7,619 nt of DNA from Bacteroidota bacterium (GCA_020048595.1 JAIFMH010000014.1:1-7619), one strand, 5' to 3'; shown: positions 1-7,258, counted from the stretch's first letter. Translations and numbers: made by a program. The notes: generated by a model not told the origin, from the letters alone.

Positions 1-119
1 TCTTGCTCCGGTATAAGAAACCCTGGTTTTATAATTTGGAATTTGCAACTTGAATATTGATCCTTGTTTTGAATGAGGAAATTACTTGTGTATTAAATGT
101 TGGCACAATTAATCCAACC

Positions 120-970
120 TTACCGCTTCAACGCAGCTAAAAAGCTATATCCCTTTTTATACAATTTATTCCATATTTTTTTGAAAATTCTAACATGGTT
201 TCCAATGGGTTTGTAGTTTGCCCAGGGCGTCAATTTCAGGTAGGAATAGAATTCATCCTTGTATCGCAAAACATAATTGTACGAAGTAAAGATTGGTTTT
301 ATCCCGATAAAGTGAATAAGAAAAGGGTCTTCTTTTTCGAGCATCGAATAACTATTCCACCTGGAATCCAGTTCAAGCCATTGATTGGCAAACACAACAT
401 TTAATCCATACTGGTCAGGGAAATTGGCATATTTTGGCTGCGGCTTAATAAAAGAAGGCCGCTGTTGAAATATTTTGATTCAGGAGCAATACCTAATTCT
501 TTATAATTGGTAATTCCTCCCCATGAGCAACTCACCACTTCCGACCGATCCGGAACTCCGCCTATAATTTTATCGCCGAGGTCAATGTTCCATAACATCG
601 AAATATCTTTTCTTACAATCATGTCAACATCAAGATAAATTACCTTTTCAACGTCAGCTGGTATAAACAACGGAAAAAATAATCGGATATAGACGATCAG
701 CGGGAACGACGAACCATCCAATGGAAGCATTGATTTATCCTTGATTATATCATTGATTTCGAACCAGAAAAATGAAACTTTATGAGAGTCGGCGCATTTC
801 TTTAAGTTTTCTTTGTTGGCTGTACTGAGTTTGTCACCGACTATATAAAAGTTAAGGTGTTCGTCGGAATGATGATTCACATCAATCGATTTTATTAAGG
901 CCGCCAATAAAACCGAAAAATGATTATCACAAACTGTAAAAATTGTTATTGCGTTTGACATAGTTTTCAT
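120..970 (-). pseudogene. Family 8 (LgtC-like) glycosyltransferase, disrupted by frameshift and probable internal deletion
   Basis: The N-terminal part (970 to about 452, 173 residues) and the C-terminal part (about 449 to 120, 109 residues) lie in different frames but together read as one GT8 enzyme, which would transfer a sugar from a nucleotide sugar onto a growing glycan at the cytoplasmic face. Visible in the first part are an N-terminal ITIFTVCDNHF strand, YIRLFFPLFIP (residues 94-104), the metal-binding DVD (114-116) in IYLDVDMIV, and YFNSG (167-171). The original frame then runs into a stop at 401-403. The other frame supplies NFPDQYGLNVVF, QWLELDSRWN and the C-terminal IHFIGIKP motif, ending in TAA at 120-122. 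From FNSG to DQ only about 16 residues remain, whereas LgtC-type enzymes as I recall them have about 30, so one deletion of roughly 50 bases, not a multiple of three, could explain both defects. It begins 10 bases after the upstream GT2 gene, so the two were probably co-transcribed. Family assignment is firm; loss of function is inferred, and a sequencing error cannot be excluded. Confidence 0.78.
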
Positions 971-980
971 TTTAAACCGT

Positions 981-1766
981 TTACGAAAAAAGGTATTCTG
1001 CTCTGAATTTTATATTCCGGTACACAATCCGCACTATCTTGATGAAGAATGAATCGGACAATTGAAGTTGCTTCTTAAGTTTCTTGCGTGCAACCTGGCT
1101 GGGTTCTGCGGAACTATTCTCCTGAATAAAAATTTCCCTAAAATCATTATGGATTATAGCTTTACCTTTATGCTGGACGAAAGACATTGCCATTTTAAAT
1201 TCAGCCCTGTCAGATTTTATTCCTTCGGCATAGTCGCCGAATTTATCGAGGAAACTGCTCCTTCTCAGATGCGGATGATCACTATAACAATTAAACTGAG
1301 AGGCGTTAGGTCGCCAGAAATGAAATTTCATTTCTGAAAATCCATCTTTTAGTGGGTTTAAATATGGATGTTTCCGATATGCGTAAAAGCGCACCAGGTC
1401 AAGTTCCGGGTCTTCTTTGATCAATGATAAACCAACTTTTAAACTTTGGCAAAATTTATCAGTAGGGATGAAATCCTCCTGTACATAAAGTGTAAATGGA
1501 GTTTTAACTGCACGTTGCCCTTTGTTAATATTGTTTGCCAGTCCTTTGTTTTTGGCAGCGAGTATTCTCGTAATCCCGTATCGGGTTTTAAAAAGCTCCA
1601 GTTTTTTTATATGTTCACTCTTGCTGCCATCGTCTGAAACAACAATCTCCCGAAAACGGATCTGTTTATCCTCAAATGACTTTAACAATCGTTCAAGCGA
1701 GCTACTCCTGTTGTAGTGTGTAATTAAGAGTGTTATTTCGCTGAAATAGTTCGTTTCTGCTGTCAT
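981..1766 (-). CDS. Family 2 glycosyltransferase
   Basis: A 261-residue GT-A fold glycosyltransferase of family 2, probably cytoplasmic or membrane-associated, adding a sugar to a surface polysaccharide or lipid-linked oligosaccharide. Signs of the family are the opening strand ITLLITHYNR (11-20), the nucleotide-binding IVVSDDGS (41-48), NKGLANNINKG (73-83), which matches the usual NxGxxxARN-type segment, and LYVQEDF (93-99), where QED stands in for the metal-binding DxD. The C-terminal third (FHFWRPN, YSDHPHLRR, then a basic KKLKKQ tail) is less conserved and probably sets the acceptor; donor and acceptor cannot be read from sequence. There is no signal peptide or clear membrane helix. The length is typical for a single-domain GT2. 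The start at 1766 is the only good ATG before the conserved strand. It is followed after 10 bases by the broken GT8 gene, suggesting one minus-strand operon. The reading frame is intact and I see no missing core motif. Confidence 0.85.
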   Translation of the reverse strand: MTAETNYFSEITLLITHYNRSSSLERLLKSFEDKQIRFREIVVSDDGSKSEHIKKLELFKTRYGITRILAAKNKGLANNINKGQRAVKTPFTLYVQEDFIPTDKFCQSLKVGLSLIKEDPELDLVRFYAYRKHPYLNPLKDGFSEMKFHFWRPNASQFNCYSDHPHLRRSSFLDKFGDYAEGIKSDRAEFKMAMSFVQHKGKAIIHNDFREIFIQENSSAEPSQVARKKLKKQLQLSDSFFIKIVRIVYRNIKFRAEYLFS

Positions 1767-1867
1767 GATTTTTGTGGTTTTAATGATTGGTAAACAAAGC
1801 GTAGCAATATTTGAATGAAACGTTTACATGTAATTTTTTTAAGCTGGACTTTAGTATGAAAATCCAT
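1763..1867 (-). CDS. Possible small ORF overlapping the GT2 start (34 codons)
   Basis: An ATG at 1867 opens a 34-codon frame whose TGA (1765-1763) overlaps the ATG of the downstream glycosyltransferase in an ATGA arrangement, the layout expected for translational coupling. The product is strongly basic, beginning MDFHTKVQLKK and ending FVYQSLKPQKS. I recognise no family. The frame is open a little further upstream without another ATG, so it could equally be the eroded C-terminus of a former upstream gene. In AT-rich DNA a frame this short is easily met by chance, so support is weak. Confidence 0.18.
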   Translation of the reverse strand: MDFHTKVQLKKITCKRFIQILLRFVYQSLKPQKS

Positions 1868-1964
1868 CAAATACAAATCGGTTTTCTTTTTCGCAAATGC
1901 GTTGAGTCATTCGATAAAAGTGTGTTAGTTTTTTAATCCTTCGTTTCTGCCGCTTTTTATCACT

Positions 1965-2195
1965 TCAAATTTTACCTTTTGTTTCAGGAAATAATTCTAA
2001 ACGTATTTGTAAGATAATCCTGAAATGCTGGTTGTAAATGAAGCTTAAGATTTTATCTTTCTTATTAATAAATATATAGGCACACAGAGCTCCTATCGCC
2101 AATTGGTCAAAAGCGAAAATATCCCACCATTTGATTCCATTCATTCCCGGGAAATACACTTTTGCATGAACTGGTTTACTAACTATATTTTCCAT
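1965..2195 (-). pseudogene. Fragment resembling an acyltransferase-3 (OafA-type) membrane protein
   Basis: A 76-codon frame with one hydrophobic segment (about residues 26-43) containing FDQLAIGALCAY, preceded by PGMNGIKWWD and followed by the basic NKKDK. From memory this resembles a mid-protein loop and helix of Bacteroidota acyltransferase-3 proteins, which put acetyl or other acyl groups on surface sugars, where an (R/D)xxAIGALxAY helix is common. Full members have about 350 residues and ten or so helices, so this would be an internal remnant lacking both ends. Upstream the frame closes at 2238-2240, and downstream the usual further helices are absent. It is on the same strand as the two glycosyltransferases, which fits a decayed polysaccharide-modification gene. 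The alternative is a chance or small membrane ORF; the family call rests on one motif. Confidence 0.35.
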
Positions 2196-2890
2196 ATATC
2201 TTAAGGATGTAATTTGTGTTATCTGGATCGTTGTTCGTTATTCTTCCAAGTATTCAATTCTGAAAGGTTTTAATTGTCGGATTGGTTTTCTTAAACGGAT
2301 TGGCCGATAGGGTGTAATAATATTTTACTGTAATTTATCAAAGACAAATATACATTAATAAGAAATTGTTAAATAGGTAATATGTGTTTAAGGATCTTGT
2401 GTTTTGGTTCTGATTTGGATAAAAGCATTTTATTTGGAAATTTGTAAAAAGTAGAAACTCAGATTTTCTTATCTCTTATTGAAGTTTACTGATATTAAAT
2501 CCAACTAAAATTTGTTCTTTAATGGTATAAGTAACTGATAAATAGTAATTTGCAAATATGTTTAGTCGTTGCTTTGGCTCAGACTAAATGGTTCCTGCCT
2601 TTTATTGAAAATAAATGTGGATTTTGAAACTGAGATTTTTATTTCAGATGTTATCCAAATATTAGCCGGACATCAAAAAAAATTTTTAATAGAAAATCTA
2701 TATATGTAAAAAAATATTACTTTCATGTCTATATAATTTACGATAGTCGGATAATTTCTTATTACTTTTAACCTTAATATCAATAAACGAATAGATGTTA
2801 CTGATCTGTTTTGTAAATAGGAACCTCAACCCGGCTCATTCTATTACAGATTCAATACTTCAAACAGAAATCTGAATTACTAATCTTCAA
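2196..2890. other. AT-rich divergent intergenic region with no recognisable gene
   Basis: This stretch of about 695 bases separates the minus-strand glycosyltransferase unit from the plus-strand hybrid kinase. I read both strands and found no frame with a recognisable protein motif. It holds an A8T5 tract (2675-2687), which is a likely intrinsic bend, two near-identical 14-mers GAAACTSAGATTTT (2454-2467 and 2626-2639), and one candidate minus-strand -7 box. No clear TAnnTTTG match with a -33 partner stands out directly upstream of the kinase. It presumably carries the promoters for both directions. Confidence 0.6.
2345..2352 (-). promoter_or_regulatory. Candidate Bacteroidota -7 box (TATATTTG) for the minus-strand unit
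   Basis: On the minus strand this 8-mer matches the Bacteroidota primary sigma factor -7 consensus TAnnTTTG exactly. It would start transcription near 2338 and give a leader of about 140 bases before the fragment at 2195. A TTTG or TTG -33 box at the expected distance is not evident, and the DNA is AT-rich, so the match could be chance. Confidence 0.25.
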
Positions 2891-5800
2891 ATGCAATTTA
2901 AAATTATGACTATCCGTAACAGAATGTTAATCTTGTTTTCGGCGATAATTATTCTTCTTTGCGGGGTATTGTTTGTGTTTTTCAAATCGCAGAAAAAACA
3001 AAATGAACTTATGTTACGATCTGCTGTAGCGCAGCAGGCAGAATTAGTGAATACAGCTATTAATGTAAAATCCGGTCAACTGAACGAGTTGCTCGCTGAT
3101 TATACCATTTGGGATGATCTTATCTATCATTTAAGTTCCCCTGATCAGAAATGGGCAATTGATAATATTGGGACTAGCATCGAATCGTTTCATTTGAATT
3201 CAATACATGTTTACGATCTGAAAAGTAAGCTCATATATAATTTCGGCGATTCCACCGAAACAATTTTTACTGATTCAGTTCAGAAGCAGAAAGTGCTTGG
3301 TGCTATTATGGTTAGTGGCAATTTTCATTACTTCTGTAATTCATCTAAAGGAATCATAGAAATATCCGCATCCACAATTCATCCTACATTCGACTTAAGT
3401 CATTCAACTCCGGCAAAAGGAATTTTTATTCTTACCAAATGTTGGGACTCCGTTTATTTGCAGGAATTGTCGAGAAACACTTCAAGTCGAATCGGTCTGA
3501 TTAAAAAGTTGGAACAGGAACCATATACTATCAGCAAAGATTCACTTATTGTTTTTAAAACTCTTTCAAATGATGCCGGTCAAAATATTGCAGTTCTGGC
3601 TTTCAGCAAATCCAATAAAGCTCTTGCCAGTTTCAATAAAATAAATGATTTTGTGTTTATTTTTCTATGTTTATTCCTTACACTTATAATCGTAAGTTTC
3701 TTTTTTGTCTTTTATCAATGGGTGCGCAAACCACTCCGTATAATATCTGCCAGCCTGAGTGATGGTGAAACGTCACAACTGGAAATTCTGGAGAAAAACA
3801 AAGATGAGTTCAGCCAGGTAGCCGAATTGATAAAAGTATTTAATTATCAGAAAGCTGAACTGCAGGCTGAAAATCTTGAACGCCGTCTTTCGGAAAACAG
3901 GCTTTTACGCCAGAGCAATATACTTCAAGGTATGGCAGAGGCTTCAAATCTTATGCTTACTGGCGAAAATCCTGATATTTGTATTATAAAAGCACTCGAA
4001 ATTATTGGAAAAGTTTCCGAAATCGACAGGATATTTGTTTATAAGAATGATACCGATCCTTCAACAGGTATACGAAAAGTGAAACATATTTACGAATGGA
4101 TCAGTCCTGTCATAGCTGAAAGAATTAATAAATCTGAATGTGACGAATTTATTTACATTCATGTTGACAATGTTTGGTATTATCCGCTGTTTGAACGCAA
4201 AGCGCTTAAAGGGCTTACATCTGAATTCCCAGGTGAAATAAAATTGCTTTTTGAAAGGCAGCTGATAAAATCATTAATCGTGGTTCCAATCATTGATCAG
4301 GAAGATGATACATTTTGGGGAGTTGTTGGCTTTGCTGATTGTACAACAGAGCAAAACTGGTCGATAAGTGAGGAAAACTCACTCCGCATGCTGGCAAATA
4401 ACATCCGGAACGCATTACGCAGATACGAGTCACACGAAAAGTTAAAAGCAGCTATGTTCCAGGCGCAATCTGCTGACCGGGCGAAATCAGATTTTCTGGC
4501 ATCCATGAGCCACGAAATACGCACTCCAATGAATGGCGTATTTGGTATGACCAGCTTGTTGCTCCATACCGATCTTTCGGAAATACAGCGCGAATATGTT
4601 GAGATAATTGAAAATTCCGGCGATAACCTGATGAATATAATTAATGAGATCCTTGACTTCTCGAAAATAGAATCTGGTAGGATGGATCTTGAGAATTCAT
4701 CCTTCGATTTGCGAAGGTGTGTTGAAGATGTGCTTGACCTGGTCGCCCCAAAAGCCTTAGATAAACACCTTGATATTATTTATTATATTGATCCGGAAGT
4801 CAATCAATTCATCTTTGGCGACGGTTTCCGCTTACGCCAGATCATTGTTAACCTGATTGGAAATGCCATTAAGTTTACTGAAAAGGGTGAGATTTATATT
4901 CACATCATGTTAAAAGAATCTTTTGATGATGGAATTATTCTTGAGTTTTCAGTTAAAGATACCGGTATTGGAATTCCGAATGACAAAATTTCCAGTTTGT
5001 TTTCACCTTTTATGCAGGCTGATGCTTCAACCACCAGGAAATACGGAGGTACCGGGTTGGGTCTGGCTATATCCTCAAACCTGGTAAAACTAATGAAAGG
5101 TAAAATATGGGTTGAGAGTATTGCAGGTCAGGGTTCCGATTTCCGGTTTACAATCGAAACGCGGTTTACCACTCCCAATGCTGACATAAATCCAATATAC
5201 AAGGTGCTTCAGAGTTTGCCCGGCAAGAACATACTGATCGTGGATGATAATCCTACCAATCGTAAAATTCTTGATTTGCAGTGCGAATTCTGGGGAATGA
5301 AAGCTACAACTGTTGAATCAGGTGAAAAAGCACTTGAAATACTCAAGACCGGGAACAAATTCGACGTCGGGATTCTTGATATGCAAATGCCTGAAATGGA
5401 TGGCATAATGCTTGCCCGCGAAATCAGGACTGTACATTCAAAAAAGGAATTACCACTCATTATGCTTACATCAATCGGGTACAACATTCAAACGGAAGAT
5501 ATGCAGAACCTGTTTGCTCATTATGTAAACAAACCAATCAAGCATTCGCAGTTGGCTGATATTTTACTCAAAGTGCTGTATCCAAACGCATCTCAAAATC
5601 CAGTTCAATTGTCCAACGAAACAAACCTGGGCTTGCTGGCACAAAAGTTCCCTTTCGAAATTCTTGTGGCTGAGGATAATATTATCAATCAGAAAATGAT
5701 CCGTAATGTGCTTCAACTACTTGGATATTCAACTGATCTGGCAGCCAACGGATTGGAAGTTATTGAAGCCGTTAAACGAAAACGTTATGAGCTTATCTTC

Positions 5801-6037
5801 ATGGATATTCAGATGCCTGAGATGGATGGATATGAAGCAACCCGCATTATTGTTGAGCACATGCCTAATGAAAGGCCAATAATAATAGCAATGACAGCTA
5901 ATGCGTTGAGTAGTGACAGAGAAAAATGCCTTGCTGTTGGCATGGACGATTATATCACAAAACCACTTAAAGTTGAAGATTTGCAGAAAACGTTTCAATA
6001 TTGGGGCGAAAAACAGGGTGCATTACTGAAGGCTTGA
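2891..6037 (+). CDS. Hybrid sensor histidine kinase, CHASE4-HAMP-GAF-HisKA-HATPase_c-REC-REC
   Basis: A 1048-residue inner-membrane hybrid kinase. In order: membrane helix 1 (about 12-31); a periplasmic CHASE4-like sensor (about 40-250, with the characteristic DYTIWDD at 70-76); membrane helix 2 (254-276); a HAMP-like linker (277-325) running into a coiled coil; a GAF-like domain (about 340-510, with SLIVVPI and FWGVVGFADC); HisKA with phosphoacceptor H541 in MSHEIRTP; and HATPase_c with N box N654/N658, G1 box DTGIGIP (690-696), F box LFSPF and G2 box GGTGLGL (719-725). Two receivers follow: REC1 (about 779-897; acidic D785/D786, phosphoacceptor D830, T860, K881) and REC2 (about 922-1040; E928/D929, D972, T1002, K1024). 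All catalytic residues are present. No HPt and no DNA-binding domain follow REC2, so phosphate presumably passes to a separate HPt protein. The ligand is unknown. Start choice is open: ATG 2891 gives the longest frame, but Met6 (2906, MTIRNRM) is equally plausible because neither has a Shine-Dalgarno site. Its place between sugar genes suggests, without proof, control of envelope polysaccharide. Confidence 0.93.
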   Translation: MQFKIMTIRNRMLILFSAIIILLCGVLFVFFKSQKKQNELMLRSAVAQQAELVNTAINVKSGQLNELLADYTIWDDLIYHLSSPDQKWAIDNIGTSIESFHLNSIHVYDLKSKLIYNFGDSTETIFTDSVQKQKVLGAIMVSGNFHYFCNSSKGIIEISASTIHPTFDLSHSTPAKGIFILTKCWDSVYLQELSRNTSSRIGLIKKLEQEPYTISKDSLIVFKTLSNDAGQNIAVLAFSKSNKALASFNKINDFVFIFLCLFLTLIIVSFFFVFYQWVRKPLRIISASLSDGETSQLEILEKNKDEFSQVAELIKVFNYQKAELQAENLERRLSENRLLRQSNILQGMAEASNLMLTGENPDICIIKALEIIGKVSEIDRIFVYKNDTDPSTGIRKVKHIYEWISPVIAERINKSECDEFIYIHVDNVWYYPLFERKALKGLTSEFPGEIKLLFERQLIKSLIVVPIIDQEDDTFWGVVGFADCTTEQNWSISEENSLRMLANNIRNALRRYESHEKLKAAMFQAQSADRAKSDFLASMSHEIRTPMNGVFGMTSLLLHTDLSEIQREYVEIIENSGDNLMNIINEILDFSKIESGRMDLENSSFDLRRCVEDVLDLVAPKALDKHLDIIYYIDPEVNQFIFGDGFRLRQIIVNLIGNAIKFTEKGEIYIHIMLKESFDDGIILEFSVKDTGIGIPNDKISSLFSPFMQADASTTRKYGGTGLGLAISSNLVKLMKGKIWVESIAGQGSDFRFTIETRFTTPNADINPIYKVLQSLPGKNILIVDDNPTNRKILDLQCEFWGMKATTVESGEKALEILKTGNKFDVGILDMQMPEMDGIMLAREIRTVHSKKELPLIMLTSIGYNIQTEDMQNLFAHYVNKPIKHSQLADILLKVLYPNASQNPVQLSNETNLGLLAQKFPFEILVAEDNIINQKMIRNVLQLLGYSTDLAANGLEVIEAVKRKRYELIFMDIQMPEMDGYEATRIIVEHMPNERPIIIAMTANALSSDREKCLAVGMDDYITKPLKVEDLQKTFQYWGEKQGALLKA

Positions 6038-6066
6038 TTAGAAACAAAAGAATTATGGTACCTTTG
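6034..6066 (+). promoter_or_regulatory. Candidate galE promoter, distal (TTG / TACCTTTG)
   Basis: TACCTTTG at 6059-6066 is an exact match to the Bacteroidota -7 consensus TAnnTTTG. A TTG at 6034-6036, overlapping the kinase stop codon, could serve as the -33 element, although the 22-base gap is slightly longer than usual. It would give a galE leader of about 90 bases. Confidence 0.4.
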
Positions 6067-6076
6067 AATAAGTTGA

Positions 6077-6084
6077 TACTTTTG
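6077..6084 (+). promoter_or_regulatory. Candidate galE -7 box, proximal (TACTTTTG)
   Basis: A second exact TAnnTTTG match lies 18 bases downstream of the first in the 128-base gap before galE. No good -33 element is seen at the usual distance. If used, the transcript would start about 75 bases before the galE ATG. Confidence 0.35.
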
Positions 6085-6165
6085 TAATAAATTAAACATT
6101 AGATTCAGCTTTAAAAATTAACAGCAAATCAATAAATGATAAATAAACTTAAACAATAAAAGGTA

Positions 6166-7194
6166 ATGAAGAAAATATTAGTAACAGGAGGCACTGGATT
6201 TATTGGATCTCATACTGTAGTTGAACTGCAGCAGAATGGATATAATGTAGTTATTGTCGACAACCTCTCTAACTCAACCATTGACGTACTAGATAATATT
6301 AAAAAAATTACCGGAATTATGCCTGCATTCGAGCAGTTTGATCTTGCTGATGCTGCTCTTACAGCCGATTTTTTAAAGAGGAATTCTGATATCAGTGGAA
6401 TAATACATTTTGCCGCGTTTAAGGCTGTTGGTGAGTCGATGGAAAAGCCATTAGACTACTACAGGAATAATTTGCAGTCGCTCATCAACCTGCTCGAAGG
6501 CATGAAAACCAATGGTATCTCCAATATGGTTTTTTCTTCATCATGTACTGTTTACGGGCAGCCTGACGAATTGCCGGTAACCGAACAGGCCCCTATTAAA
6601 CAAGCGTGGTCATCGTATGGCAATACAAAGCAGATGTGCGAAGAAATCCTGCGTTTCACAACACTGGCTCATCCTATACACGCAATAGCGCTGAGATATT
6701 TTAATCCTATTGGTGCACACGAAACGGCACTTATCGGTGAATTACCACTTGGTGTTCCAAATAACCTGGTTCCATTTATTACTCAGACAGCCATTGGTAA
6801 ACGGGGTTGCCTCAGTGTTTTTGGCGATGATTACAATACACCCGACGGAACGGCAATCCGCGATTACATCCATGTAGTTGATATTGCCAAAGCTCATGTG
6901 GTTGCCGTTGAAAGGATGCTAAACGGCAAATGCAAGCTTGATCTTGAAATATTCAACCTTGGAACCGGTACTGGGTATTCCGTTCTGGATGTTATCAACG
7001 CATTTGAGCGTGTTACCGGCGAAAAGCTGAATTACAAAATTGTACCGCGCAGGCCGGGTGATATTGAAATGGTATGGGCCGATACGCGTTTTGCCAATGA
7101 AGAATTAGGTTGGAAAGCAGAAAAAAATATAGATGATATGATGCAATCCGCCTGGAAATGGGAAAAAGCCCTGGTTAACAGGCAAATCCCGTAG
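6166..7194 (+). CDS. galE: UDP-glucose 4-epimerase
   Basis: A 342-residue cytoplasmic NAD-dependent extended SDR enzyme that interconverts UDP-glucose and UDP-galactose (Leloir pathway), supplying galactose for surface glycans. Visible are the NAD-binding GGTGFIGS (8-15), VDNLSNS (31-37), the catalytic serine region FSSSCTVYG (S126 corresponds to E. coli S124), the YGNTK pair Y151/K155, LRYFNPIGAH (176-185), IRDYIHVVDIA and the UDP-binding RRPGD (295-299). The length matches E. coli GalE (338). At the position of E. coli Tyr299, which blocks N-acetylated substrates, this protein has Val303 (MVWAD against AYWAD), so UDP-GlcNAc/UDP-GalNAc interconversion is plausible but inferred. The ATG at 6166 directly begins the beta-strand MKKILVTGG, so the start is secure; the leader is A-rich without a Shine-Dalgarno site. 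It lies 128 bases after the kinase with candidate promoters of its own, and its TAG stop is already part of the first arm of a downstream hairpin. Confidence 0.96.
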   Translation: MKKILVTGGTGFIGSHTVVELQQNGYNVVIVDNLSNSTIDVLDNIKKITGIMPAFEQFDLADAALTADFLKRNSDISGIIHFAAFKAVGESMEKPLDYYRNNLQSLINLLEGMKTNGISNMVFSSSCTVYGQPDELPVTEQAPIKQAWSSYGNTKQMCEEILRFTTLAHPIHAIALRYFNPIGAHETALIGELPLGVPNNLVPFITQTAIGKRGCLSVFGDDYNTPDGTAIRDYIHVVDIAKAHVVAVERMLNGKCKLDLEIFNLGTGTGYSVLDVINAFERVTGEKLNYKIVPRRPGDIEMVWADTRFANEELGWKAEKNIDDMMQSAWKWEKALVNRQIP

Positions 7195-7217
7195 AGACGC
7201 GATGCCTCGCGTCTCTA
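7192..7217. repeat. Perfect inverted repeat 1 (REP-like hairpin) overlapping the galE stop
   Basis: TAGAGACGCGA (7192-7202) pairs perfectly with TCGCGTCTCTA (7207-7217) across a 4-base loop, giving an 11-bp stem that is much richer in GC than its surroundings. The galE stop TAG is the first three bases of the left arm. From memory, GAGACGCGA-type palindromes of this sort recur between genes in many Bacteroidota and cyanobacterial genomes as REP-like elements. No T tract follows, so it is not a textbook intrinsic terminator, though it could stabilise the galE transcript 3' end. Confidence 0.85.
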
Positions 7218-7232
7218 TACGGCAGCAAAAAA

Positions 7233-7258
7233 GTATTGAGACGCTCGTGTCTCAATAC
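7233..7258. repeat. Perfect inverted repeat 2 (REP-like hairpin)
   Basis: GTATTGAGAC (7233-7242) pairs perfectly with GTCTCAATAC (7249-7258) around the 6-base loop GCTCGT. It shares the GAGACGC and GTCTC core of the first hairpin 16 bases upstream, so the two look like diverged members of one repeat family placed in tandem. No T tract follows the right arm. Role unknown; a REP-like mobile or transcript-end element is the most likely reading. Confidence 0.8.

Noticed and set aside
120..395. A separate 91-residue gene starting at GTG 395
   Set aside because: The frame is open upstream to at least 449 and encodes PDQYGLNVVF, conserved GT8 sequence, so it is the C-terminal part of the broken gene and not an independent one.
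195..404. Plus-strand open frame opposite the C-terminal part of the GT8 gene
   Set aside because: It lies antisense to sequence with clear GT8 motifs and has no recognisable motif of its own.
1062..1716. Three plus-strand open frames (1062-1337, 1446-1637, 1522-1716)
   Set aside because: All are antisense to the intact GT2 gene, two overlap each other, and none shows a protein family signature.
2675..2687. A8T5 tract as a terminator
   Set aside because: There is no GC-rich stem in front of it on either strand.
4297..5998. Minus-strand open frames at 4297-4524, 5209-5487 and 5729-5998
   Set aside because: All are antisense shadows of conserved kinase and receiver domains.
7192..7258. Hairpins read as intrinsic terminators of galE
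   Set aside because: Neither stem is followed by a T tract on the plus strand, and the two arms share a repeat-family core, so a REP-like element fits better.
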